Of a stretch of 64,000 bases of DNA, positions 52,518 through 60,510 are shown in pieces. Each line of letters starts with the position of its first letter. Positions within the stretch are counted from its first letter, which is position 1. Source of the stretch: Bacteroidota bacterium. Lineage in GTDB: Bacteria; Bacteroidota; Bacteroidia; Chitinophagales; Chitinophagaceae. A program made the translations under genes and the position numbers. The stretch covers positions 124,001 to 188,000 of the forward strand of contig JAFAEM010000022.1 in NCBI GenBank assembly GCA_023424015.1, given 5' to 3'. A model generated the notes under the pieces. The model was not told where the DNA came from and made no database searches. It worked only from the letters and a program-made list of their open reading frames with translations.

Positions 52518-54086
52518 TCAGTGGGGATGTTGTATCTCCGGGGAATTTTTCCTGGATAATAATGTACCCACAAGAAATATGGTAAGTGTGCCAATGACAA
52601 TGGTGAGGTTTTTATTCATTGGGTTTTTAAAACCACCAAAACTATTATCGAGAAGAGGAGTAAGCGTGAGCCAGCATATGACGAGCACCCCGATAATTGT
52701 GGCAATGATGGCCTGGTGATTTTTTGCTCTTCTGCTGACAATGCCAAGAAGGAAAAGCCCAAGCATGCCAGCAGCAAATATTCCTGAAAGTTCCCACCAC
52801 ATATCGAGAATGCTTTTGGCTCCGATCATGGCAATACCCGCCAACATGCCGAGTAAGCCAAAAGTTACTGTTCCGATATATAGTACCCGCATCTTCTGCG
52901 AGTCTGTTGCCGTTTTATTGAAATAACGTTTATAAATATCCTCAGTAAACACAGTGGCTGATGCGTTCATGCCTGAACTGATCGTACTCATCGCCGCCGA
53001 AAGGATCGCCGATACGATCACACCCACCAGTCCTGCAGGAATTTTTGTTACCATAAAGTAGGGCATCACCTTATCGCCATAATCAGCGGGCTGCATGGTT
53101 TGGGCCAGTTGAACAATTTGTTCCCTGGTGGCTCCCGATCCAAGTCGCTCGAGTGCAGCCTGTTCCTTAACTACATTCAGTAATTCAGGATTTACCTGGT
53201 AGTAGGCATAGAGGCATGAACCGATAACAAAAAATAATAGTGATGCCGGTACATATATCCAAACACATAGCCAGATAGAGCTTGCCGCCTGCCTGGCACT
53301 TTTCGCCGCATGGTAGCGCTGCACATAATTCTGATCCATGCCGAAATTGTTGAGATTGATGAAAAATCCATATAGCAGGATCACCCAGAATGTGGAGCTT
53401 GTTAAGTCAGGCGATAAACTACCAAGACTAAACTTGTTATCCTGTAAACCTATGTCAACGATTTTGGACACCCCGCCCGGTACCCCGTCGATCACCAGGA
53501 ATACGATAAGTAGGCCACCGAGTGTTTTTATAATTCCCTGTACCACTTCGGTCCAAATGACAGCTTCGAGGCCGCCCATCACGGTATAGATGATGATGCA
53601 AATACCCATCACGATCATGACCATTGACATAGAAAGGCCGGTTAGTGCCTGCAGGCTCAGGGCTATTCCAAAAAATATGGATCCCATGCGGGCGAGCTGA
53701 GTCAGCAAAAAGCAGGTGACTGTATAAGTCCTTGCCCAGGGACCGAATCGATGTTCCAGGTGGGTGTACGCCGATACCTCACCTGTTTTTCTATAAAATG
53801 GAACAAAATATTTTGCGGCCAGCCAGGCAGCCAGGGGCATGGAAAGACTGAATACAAACGCATTCCAGTTTGAACCAAAGGCTTTACCGGGTACACCCAA
53901 AAATGTATTACTACTGAGAAAGGTAGCGTATATGGACAGACCGATCGCCCATCCCGGAATGGATCCACTGGCTTTTGTGAATTGTTCTGATCCTTTGTTT
54001 TTCCTGGAGAAGTACACCCCCACTAATACCATTCCGATCATGTAAGCTGCTATGATAAGCAGGTCTAAAACTGGCAAACTTTTCAT
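52518..54086 (-). CDS. Sodium/solute symporter (SSS family)
   Basis: 522 residues with about thirteen membrane segments. SSS features include LLIIAAYMIGMVLVGVYF, GLSIYATFLSSNTFLGVPG, the conserved MSTISSGMNASATVFTEDIY (Na+-binding-type helix with SS/S) and a GLEAVIWTEVVQGIIK signature. It would bring a sugar or sugar acid into the cell with Na+. It is the first gene of the leftward symporter-aldolase-DUF3748 operon. Confidence 0.92.
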   Translation of the reverse strand: MKSLPVLDLLIIAAYMIGMVLVGVYFSRKNKGSEQFTKASGSIPGWAIGLSIYATFLSSNTFLGVPGKAFGSNWNAFVFSLSMPLAAWLAAKYFVPFYRKTGEVSAYTHLEHRFGPWARTYTVTCFLLTQLARMGSIFFGIALSLQALTGLSMSMVMIVMGICIIIYTVMGGLEAVIWTEVVQGIIKTLGGLLIVFLVIDGVPGGVSKIVDIGLQDNKFSLGSLSPDLTSSTFWVILLYGFFINLNNFGMDQNYVQRYHAAKSARQAASSIWLCVWIYVPASLLFFVIGSCLYAYYQVNPELLNVVKEQAALERLGSGATREQIVQLAQTMQPADYGDKVMPYFMVTKIPAGLVGVIVSAILSAAMSTISSGMNASATVFTEDIYKRYFNKTATDSQKMRVLYIGTVTFGLLGMLAGIAMIGAKSILDMWWELSGIFAAGMLGLFLLGIVSRRAKNHQAIIATIIGVLVICWLTLTPLLDNSFGGFKNPMNKNLTIVIGTLTIFLVGTLLSRKNSPEIQHPH

Positions 54087-54178
54087 CTATCGATATTAAG
54101 TCATGAAACTATCATAACAACAGGGTAAAAATATTTTTTGTAGACCGGCATAACCTGTCGGTTTTTTGTATTTTATTG

Positions 54179-54192
54179 TAGAATATTATCAT
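54179..54192. promoter_or_regulatory. Candidate AraC operator upstream of the symporter operon
   Basis: TAGAATATTATCAT is identical to 49201-49214 before the AraC gene. It lies about 95 bp before the symporter start, between that gene and the 3' end of the XRE-cupin gene. Confidence 0.55.
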
Positions 54193-54323
54193 AAAAATTT
54201 TCCGGCACACGTCCACGCATCACATGTTTTATTTTTCTACAGTAAGTTCCGGGAAAATTATAATATTTCTACCGATTCATATTTTCCACATGAACTATTG
54301 AACGTGTTAATTCATTTCCGATG

Positions 54324-54908
54324 TTATTGTGGTACTGTGAAAAGATAAGCCACCAGCATCACTGCCGTGGACCTGCCTGCATTAACCGGAACATGGGGAA
54401 TGGTGCCATCAAAGAAAATTGAGTCACCGGTTTTCAGATCGAAAGTTTTTTTACCCAACTTGTATTTAACAGATCCGCTAACGAGGTATATATATTCATA
54501 AGCAGCCGTCCTCACTGATTGTCGCTTACTATCAGGTGCGAGGTGTAATAAGGCAAATTGTACTGCGGCACATTCCAGGTTGTGTTCAAGGATGGAATAA
54601 TATTCAAAACCTTTTGCTTTTTCTTCTTTTACAATGCGGGAATATTCTTTAGCTGGTACGAAGTAGTAACCGGGGAAGGCATTGTCCTGTTCGAGTTGTT
54701 TGAAGAAAGAATCAACAGGGATACGCAATGCGTTTATTGCAGAGAATAGCGTGGGAAGGGTGGGGATCATCCTGCCGTTTTCAATCTTGGAGAGCATAGC
54801 CACACTGATACCAGAGGCGGATGCCAGATCGATCAGCTTTAAACCTCTTTCTTTCCGATATTTTCTTATGATATTGCCAATCTGGCTGAAGCTATATTTA
54901 TTCTCCAA
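54324..54908 (-). CDS. XRE-cupin transcriptional regulator
   Basis: 194 residues. A helix-turn-helix at about 10-65 (GNIIRKYRKERGLKLIDLA, SGISVAMLSKIENGR) is followed by a cupin over 115-190 (YIYLVSGSVKYKLGKKTFDLK, DSIFFDGTIPHVPVNAG), the layout of small-molecule-responsive PuuR-like regulators. It diverges from the phosphonate operon and most likely controls it. Repeats in the 338-bp gap are candidate operators. Confidence 0.88.
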   Translation of the reverse strand: MENKYSFSQIGNIIRKYRKERGLKLIDLASASGISVAMLSKIENGRMIPTLPTLFSAINALRIPVDSFFKQLEQDNAFPGYYFVPAKEYSRIVKEEKAKGFEYYSILEHNLECAAVQFALLHLAPDSKRQSVRTAAYEYIYLVSGSVKYKLGKKTFDLKTGDSIFFDGTIPHVPVNAGRSTAVMLVAYLFTVPQ

Positions 54909-55246
54909 GTTGTTTCATTTGTATGTAAGGATGAACGTAAAAGTAAAACTTACCGGCGAAAATTCATATTTCCTGGCTTCCTATGTTATTTTCTTATTAA
55001 GAAAATATTACTTAGCCTATAGACCCGCTATATATACGTAAGGTATAGTCTGATATCTTAGCTAAAAACTTATATTATATTATCAAATTAGAGGAATTTA
55101 CCGTAATCCTGCCGCAAAATTGTTGTTTGTTTTAGGAAGAAGGAATATTTTTAGAAAAGAAAAATATTTTCCTCACAGGAAAATAAAATAAATTGAGTCC
55201 TGGTCTGGGGTTGATAACAGGGCCGTCTCATCACAACGATGCCGAT
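54909..55246. promoter_or_regulatory. Divergent control region of the phosphonate operon
   Basis: 338 bp without a gene, very AT-rich. Inverted repeats: TTTTCTTA-T-TAAGAAAA (54989-55005), AATATTTTT-N7-AAAAATATT (55144-55168) and ATTTTCC-TCACA-GGAAAAT (about 55166-55184). The first two are candidate XRE operators; the last lies near the ADH start. Confidence 0.5.
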
Positions 55247-56365
55247 ATGAAAGGAAAACTAGTTGCTTTTAAAGGAGTGGGGAAGCCACTGGAACTGATG
55301 GAGTTTCCCGTTACCGCACTGGCCCCGGGAGAAGTGCTCGTTAAGAACCTGTATACAACACTTTGCGGAAGTGATATTCATACTTATTGCGGCGTAAGAA
55401 CGGAGACCTGTCCTACCGTGTTGGGACATGAAATCGTTGGTGAGATCGTGTCATTGCATGAAGGTCATGATTATCGGGACCTACAGGGACAACCACTTCA
55501 AAACGGGGATATTATAACCTGGTCCATATTTTCAAGTGATCCCGACTCAGCTTACTCCCGTATGGGCATTCCTCAGAAAGGTGATAATCTATTTAAGTAT
55601 GGACATGCATTGCTATCGGAGTCCGACGCTTTTCACGGTGGCCTCGCTGAGTATTGCAAACTGCGTGCACATACAGGTATTCTAAAAATACCACAGGCAA
55701 TACCGTTACCACTGGCAGCAACCATCAATTGCGCAATGGCGACTGTAGCCGGTGCGATACGAATGGCCGGCGACCTAAAGGGTAAAAAGGCATTGATATT
55801 TGGGATGGGGTTGCTTGGAATAAGCTGTGTCGCGATGTGCAGAGAAGCGGGTGCCGAATGGGTCGGGGCAGCCGATATCTCTGAAAAGCGATTAGAATCT
55901 TCTCGAAAATTCGGCGCCAGCGATGTATTTCCTATCACAGAATCCACGGAGTTTATTGCATCAGTAAAACGCAGCGCTAAAAATGGAAATGTCGATGTGG
56001 TATTTGATATGAGCGGGGCGCCGGAAGCGATGGAATCTGGTATTGACCTTCTTGGTATCGGTGGAGTGGCAGTATGGGTTGGCGCCGTGTTCCGTAACAG
56101 GAAAATACAGGTTGATGCGGAAAGAGTAATCCGAAACCTGGTCACAATAAAAGGGATTCACAATTATAATTTCGATGATCTCAATTATGCCTTGAATTTT
56201 CTTGCTGAAAGTCATGTAAAATATCCTTTCGCGTCAGTGGTTGAGAAGGAATTTGCGCTGGCTGATGCGGAGAAGGCGTTTCAGTACGCTGTATCAAATA
56301 AGCCAATCCGTGTCGGTATCCGCATTAATGAGGCGGGTGTGGGTCAACAAAACCTCAAAAGCTAG
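55247..56365 (+). CDS. Zinc-dependent alcohol dehydrogenase, phosphonate-catabolism type
   Basis: ATG 55247 (MKGKLVAFKGVGKPLELMEF) is preferred to a TTG at 55193; about 372 residues. The MDR fold is shown by LCGSDIHTYCG (catalytic Zn Cys), LGHEIVGEIV (Zn His, Glu) and the Rossmann motif ALIFGMGLLGISCVAMCREAG. The family resembles TIGR03366 (phosphonate-associated ADH), including the IPQKGDNLFKYGHA region. The cysteines of the structural-zinc lobe are missing there. It heads an operon with phosphonate genes 12 bp downstream, and probably oxidises a hydroxyalkylphosphonate to phosphonoacetaldehyde. Confidence 0.8.
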   Translation: MKGKLVAFKGVGKPLELMEFPVTALAPGEVLVKNLYTTLCGSDIHTYCGVRTETCPTVLGHEIVGEIVSLHEGHDYRDLQGQPLQNGDIITWSIFSSDPDSAYSRMGIPQKGDNLFKYGHALLSESDAFHGGLAEYCKLRAHTGILKIPQAIPLPLAATINCAMATVAGAIRMAGDLKGKKALIFGMGLLGISCVAMCREAGAEWVGAADISEKRLESSRKFGASDVFPITESTEFIASVKRSAKNGNVDVVFDMSGAPEAMESGIDLLGIGGVAVWVGAVFRNRKIQVDAERVIRNLVTIKGIHNYNFDDLNYALNFLAESHVKYPFASVVEKEFALADAEKAFQYAVSNKPIRVGIRINEAGVGQQNLKS

Positions 56366-56377
56366 TATCCGTCGCTT

Positions 56378-57640
56378 ATGGAAAAAGTTCTAACCAATAA
56401 AAGAAGTTTCAGGGCGGAGCAATGGAAAATGCTCCTGGTCACAATGTTTTGCTACCTGTTTTTTTATACAGGCCGGCATAATTTCGGCTGGGCCGCAAAG
56501 GATATGGCTGCAGAACTGCAGATCAACTACACCAGTATTGGGTGGATCAGTTTTTCGATGTTGATTGGTTATGCAATCGGGCAGCTGGTGAACGGCAACC
56601 TTGCAGACAGGTACAGTCCGCGCAACATGATCGTGCTCGGCGCCATACTCTCAGTTGCTGCAAATTTTGCCATCAGTATTTCGGGTTCTTACTGGACTAT
56701 CCTTGTCTTGTGGGCAATAAATGGTTATTTCCAGGCCATGGCGTGGGCGCCAGGCGGACGACTGATATCCAACTGGTGGCGCCGGGAAGAACGCGGTAAG
56801 GCATTTGGATTTTATACGATGTCGGCAGGGAGTTCTTCAGCACTAACCTTTCTTTTATCTATCCTGATCATTCAACAGGATGTTTCCTGGCATTCACTGT
56901 TCAGATTACCGGCCATGTTATTGTTGCCGGTCGCCATCATCTTTTTTCTGATAGCCCGGAGTAAACCTTCTGACAAAGGTTTCCCTGATCTCTATGTTGA
57001 AACGAACGAACTGAAAAATACCCATTGGAAGGACCGGTACAGAGAAGTATTAAAAAACAAAAAGTTCATCATTGCTTCTGTAGCACTCGGATTTGAAAGT
57101 ATGGCCCGCTATGGTTTGATCGTATGGGTGCCTGTACATTACCTGGGAGCGGGATCCAAAAACAATCCTGACATGCTATGGGCCAGTGTGCTCATGCCTA
57201 TCGGCATGGCAGCCGGTGCGCTTTGTTTTGGCAAATTATCGGATACACTGTTCCGTCGTAACCGCCCGGCTTCCATTCGTGCTGGTATGCTGATCGCTGC
57301 GCTGATCTCACTCATTATCTATTTTACCCCGCACGATACCAGTCATTTTATCGTCGGTGCGCTGATGTTCGCTGCAGGATTTTTTGTTTATGGACCACAG
57401 GCTAATTTCTGGCCGATCAGCCCCGACCTGCTGGGCGAAAAATATGTGGCTACCGGGATTGGTATCATGAATATGTGTGCCTATCTCTTCGCTGCGATCG
57501 GCGAGCCGGTACTTGGCAAAGTGATTGACATGACAAAGGATACTTCATCTGTATTTATCGCAATCAGTATCATTTCCGCTTTATCAGCCATTACCATTTC
57601 TTTTTGTAAATATCGATATCAAAATAAAACTGAATCATGA
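56378..57640 (+). CDS. MFS transporter of the organophosphate:phosphate antiporter family
   Basis: 420 residues with about twelve membrane segments. The first-helix region FFYTGRHNFGWAAKDM holds an Arg where GlpT/UhpT bind phosphate, and helix 7 contains SMARYGLIVWVPVHYLG with another Arg. LISNWWRREERGKAFGFYTM is the usual OPA loop. It should carry an organophosphonate into the cytoplasm. Its stop overlaps the phosphonoacetate hydrolase start (4 nt), which ties it to that pathway. Confidence 0.85.
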   Translation: MEKVLTNKRSFRAEQWKMLLVTMFCYLFFYTGRHNFGWAAKDMAAELQINYTSIGWISFSMLIGYAIGQLVNGNLADRYSPRNMIVLGAILSVAANFAISISGSYWTILVLWAINGYFQAMAWAPGGRLISNWWRREERGKAFGFYTMSAGSSSALTFLLSILIIQQDVSWHSLFRLPAMLLLPVAIIFFLIARSKPSDKGFPDLYVETNELKNTHWKDRYREVLKNKKFIIASVALGFESMARYGLIVWVPVHYLGAGSKNNPDMLWASVLMPIGMAAGALCFGKLSDTLFRRNRPASIRAGMLIAALISLIIYFTPHDTSHFIVGALMFAAGFFVYGPQANFWPISPDLLGEKYVATGIGIMNMCAYLFAAIGEPVLGKVIDMTKDTSSVFIAISIISALSAITISFCKYRYQNKTES

Positions 57641-58884
57641 GTAAGATCTCCAATGCTTCGTTTACAGCCAACAACAAAACCTATGAGCCCGCGCCCGTAC
57701 CTATTATTGTGATCTGCGCAGACGGTTCCGCGGATGAATATTATGACGCTTCACTCCTGCGTGACCGTATGCCCAACCTCAAACAAATGATCCTTCGCGG
57801 CTACCGCGGACAGGTAAGAGGGGCTCTGCCTTCTTTTACCAATGTGAACAACACTTCGATAGTCACCGGGGTGCCACCGGCGATTCATGGTATCTGCGGA
57901 AATTTCTTTTACGATGAATCTCGAGACGAGGAAGTGATGATGAATTCGGCTGATTACCTGCGTACTGAAACCATACTGGCCGCGGCCGCTGCCGCCGGAA
58001 GAAAAGTGGCTGTGGTGACTGCTAAAGAAAAATTGAGGGATATTCTTTCACACAAGATGAAGGGGATCGCATTTTCTGCGGAAAAAGCAAAACTGGCCAC
58101 GCTTGAGAAACATGGCATCGAGAACGTTGAGGAAACAGTTGGTCATCCTACACCAGAGATCTATAGCCCTGAAGCCAGTCTTTTTGTGTTGCGAGCAGGC
58201 GTCGCATTGCTGAAAAAGGGCATGGCTGATTTTCTTTATCTCTCCCTGACTGATTATATGCAACATACTTATGCGCCGGAGACGCCCGAGTCACTGGAAT
58301 TTTATGGAGCAATTGATGTAGAGCTTGGAAAGATGATGGAGGCCGGGGCTATCATTGGCATTACCCCTGACCATGGCATGAATGCAAAGGTGAAAGAGGA
58401 TGGAAAGCCAAATGTATTATTCGTGGAAGATATGCTGGAAGCCAGGTTTGGACAGGGCCTGTTTCGCGTTATCTGCCCCATCACTGATCCTTATGTAAAA
58501 CATCATGGTGCTCTCGGGTCCTATGTAGCTGTGCATATCAACGACAAGAATCTCATCCCTGATGTACAGGCATGGCTGCTTGCGCAGGATGGTGTAACTG
58601 AAGTTCACGACAAGGCTACAGCAGTACGTCTGCTCGAGCAGCCGGAAGATCGCATTGGTGACCTGGTGGTACTTTCCGCAAAAGATGTAGTTCTCGGCCG
58701 TAAGCCTTCCTATCATGACCTGTCTGCGCTCGATGGCACCCTCCGGTCACATGGTGGCAGGTACGAAGAGATGGTGTCCATGATCATTTCGCATCCACTT
58801 AACGAGTTGTATGCCATGAAGGCTTCCGGCGATGCGAGAAACTTTGAAATTTTTGATTTTACTATAAACGGAACAAGGTTATGA
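57637..58884 (+). CDS. phnA: Phosphonoacetate hydrolase
   Basis: 415 residues of the alkaline phosphatase superfamily, with PhnA-type motifs: metal Asp near 29 (VICADGSADEYYD), nucleophile Thr near 72 (NVNNTSIVTGVPP), SLTDYMQHTYAPE (Asp and His), TPDHGMNAKV near 244-249 and HHGALGSYV near 289. The two-zinc enzyme splits phosphonoacetate into acetate and phosphate. The ATG overlaps the transporter stop, and its own stop overlaps the aldehyde dehydrogenase start by 4 nt, so the chain is tightly coupled. Confidence 0.88.
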   Translation: MSKISNASFTANNKTYEPAPVPIIVICADGSADEYYDASLLRDRMPNLKQMILRGYRGQVRGALPSFTNVNNTSIVTGVPPAIHGICGNFFYDESRDEEVMMNSADYLRTETILAAAAAAGRKVAVVTAKEKLRDILSHKMKGIAFSAEKAKLATLEKHGIENVEETVGHPTPEIYSPEASLFVLRAGVALLKKGMADFLYLSLTDYMQHTYAPETPESLEFYGAIDVELGKMMEAGAIIGITPDHGMNAKVKEDGKPNVLFVEDMLEARFGQGLFRVICPITDPYVKHHGALGSYVAVHINDKNLIPDVQAWLLAQDGVTEVHDKATAVRLLEQPEDRIGDLVVLSAKDVVLGRKPSYHDLSALDGTLRSHGGRYEEMVSMIISHPLNELYAMKASGDARNFEIFDFTINGTRL

Positions 58885-60326
58885 GTACAGAAACAAAATC
58901 AACTCCGATACCTGTCCGGGCTACTTCATATCTCGCGGGCGAGCCTGTTGTTTCAGAAGATCTGTTGCAGGTAAAAAGTCCGTACGATGGAAGGCTGGTC
59001 GGTACCGTTACTACTGCCGATCTTTCACATACCAAAAAGGCGATAGATCTTGCTTTGGCAGGAGGAAAGAAAACTACGCGTTTTGATCGGTATTCCATTC
59101 TTGAGAAGACGCGGCAGTTGCTGCTTGAGTCGAAAGAAGAAATAGCAAAATTGATCAGCGCCGAGTCCGGTCTCGCCCTGAGAGAAGCGTTGTATGAAAC
59201 CGGCAGGGCTAATGATGTGCTGATGTTCGCTGCCATCGAGTGTCTAAAAGATGATGGTGAAATATTTTCTTGTGATGTTTCGCCTTCGGGTAAAGCGCGA
59301 AAGATATTCACCACACGTGAGCCGCTTAACCTGGCTGTATGTATTACACCATTTAACCACCCGCTCAACCAGGTGGTGCATAAAGTAGCACCGGCTATCG
59401 CCGCAGGCACACCGGTGATACTTAAGCCGTCGGAAAAGACCCCACTCACTGCCATTAAGATTGCAGAACTATTATACCAGGCCGGATTACCGCCTCATAT
59501 GCTCAGTGTATTGCTTGGACCTACTGACCAGGTGGCCGGGGCGCTGGTAAAGGACCCGCGGGTTGATATCGTTTCATTTACCGGAAGTGTTGCAGTAGGT
59601 AAAGCCATCGCCGCTTCTGCGGGTTACAAGAAAATCATCCTGGAGCTGGGAGGTAATGACCCCATCATCATCATGGATGATGCAGATCTGGACCTGGCTG
59701 TACAGTTAGCTGCCGAAGGTTCATTTCGAAATAGCGGGCAACGGTGTACGGCGGTAAAACGCATACTCGTTCATAAAAATATCAGGGAGGAATTTGTAGA
59801 AAAATTTGTAAAGAAAGCAAAGACCTACAAATCGGGCGACCCCGCCGATCCTGATACCGTGGTTGGCACCGTGATCGACGAACAGGCCGCAATATATCTT
59901 GAATCCGTTGTCGACAAGGCCGTGCAACAGGGTGCCAGAGTAATATTGGGCGGGAATAGAAAGGGCGCCTTACTTGAACCAACTGTCATCGTTGATGTAC
60001 CACGTCATGCAGACATGGTGGTACATGAATCTTTCGGACCGCTTGCGCCGATAATGGAATTTTCTGATATCGACGACGCGATCGCCCTGGCCAACAGTAC
60101 TGCATATGGATTATCATCCGGGGTGGTTACTAATAATATGGCGCATAGTATCCGGTTTATAAAAGAATTAAGGATGGGTACAGTTAACATCAACGAAGTA
60201 CCTGGGTACCGGATCGAGTGTTCGCCATTTGGCGGCATCAAAGATTCAGGCCTGGGTATTAAAGAAGGCGTGATCGAAGCGATTAAGTGTTTCAGTTTTG
60301 TAAAAACATTTTCGCTTCCATGGTAA
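58881..60326 (+). CDS. phnY: Aldehyde dehydrogenase, probably phosphonoacetaldehyde dehydrogenase
   Basis: 481 residues of the ALDH superfamily. NAD-binding and catalytic motifs: ITPFNHPLNQVVHKVAPAI, VSFTGSVAVGKAI, Glu at about 255 in ILELGGNDP and the nucleophilic Cys at about 289 in GQRCTAVKR. The context (phosphonoacetate hydrolase upstream) makes it the PhnY type, oxidising phosphonoacetaldehyde to phosphonoacetate with NAD+. The sequence alone would only support a general aldehyde dehydrogenase. Confidence 0.82.
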   Translation: MSTETKSTPIPVRATSYLAGEPVVSEDLLQVKSPYDGRLVGTVTTADLSHTKKAIDLALAGGKKTTRFDRYSILEKTRQLLLESKEEIAKLISAESGLALREALYETGRANDVLMFAAIECLKDDGEIFSCDVSPSGKARKIFTTREPLNLAVCITPFNHPLNQVVHKVAPAIAAGTPVILKPSEKTPLTAIKIAELLYQAGLPPHMLSVLLGPTDQVAGALVKDPRVDIVSFTGSVAVGKAIAASAGYKKIILELGGNDPIIIMDDADLDLAVQLAAEGSFRNSGQRCTAVKRILVHKNIREEFVEKFVKKAKTYKSGDPADPDTVVGTVIDEQAAIYLESVVDKAVQQGARVILGGNRKGALLEPTVIVDVPRHADMVVHESFGPLAPIMEFSDIDDAIALANSTAYGLSSGVVTNNMAHSIRFIKELRMGTVNINEVPGYRIECSPFGGIKDSGLGIKEGVIEAIKCFSFVKTFSLPW

Positions 60327-60510
60327 CGGTAAATATCTCAGGAGAATATGATTCGAGAAAGTTGTATAAATGTAACGTGAGTAGTCTTTTGAAAAACTAG
60401 GGGTTTATGCTAAAATCGTATAACATTTAGAAAACCAGGTTAAAGAAATCCGCTTGTTTCAATAATAAATTGCAAATAGTAAAATTCTAATACTACTTAA
60501 ACGATTGCTT

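Noticed and set aside
54166..54348. 60-codon frame before the XRE-cupin gene end
   Set aside because: AT-rich chance frame overlapping the 3' end of the regulator and the operator site.
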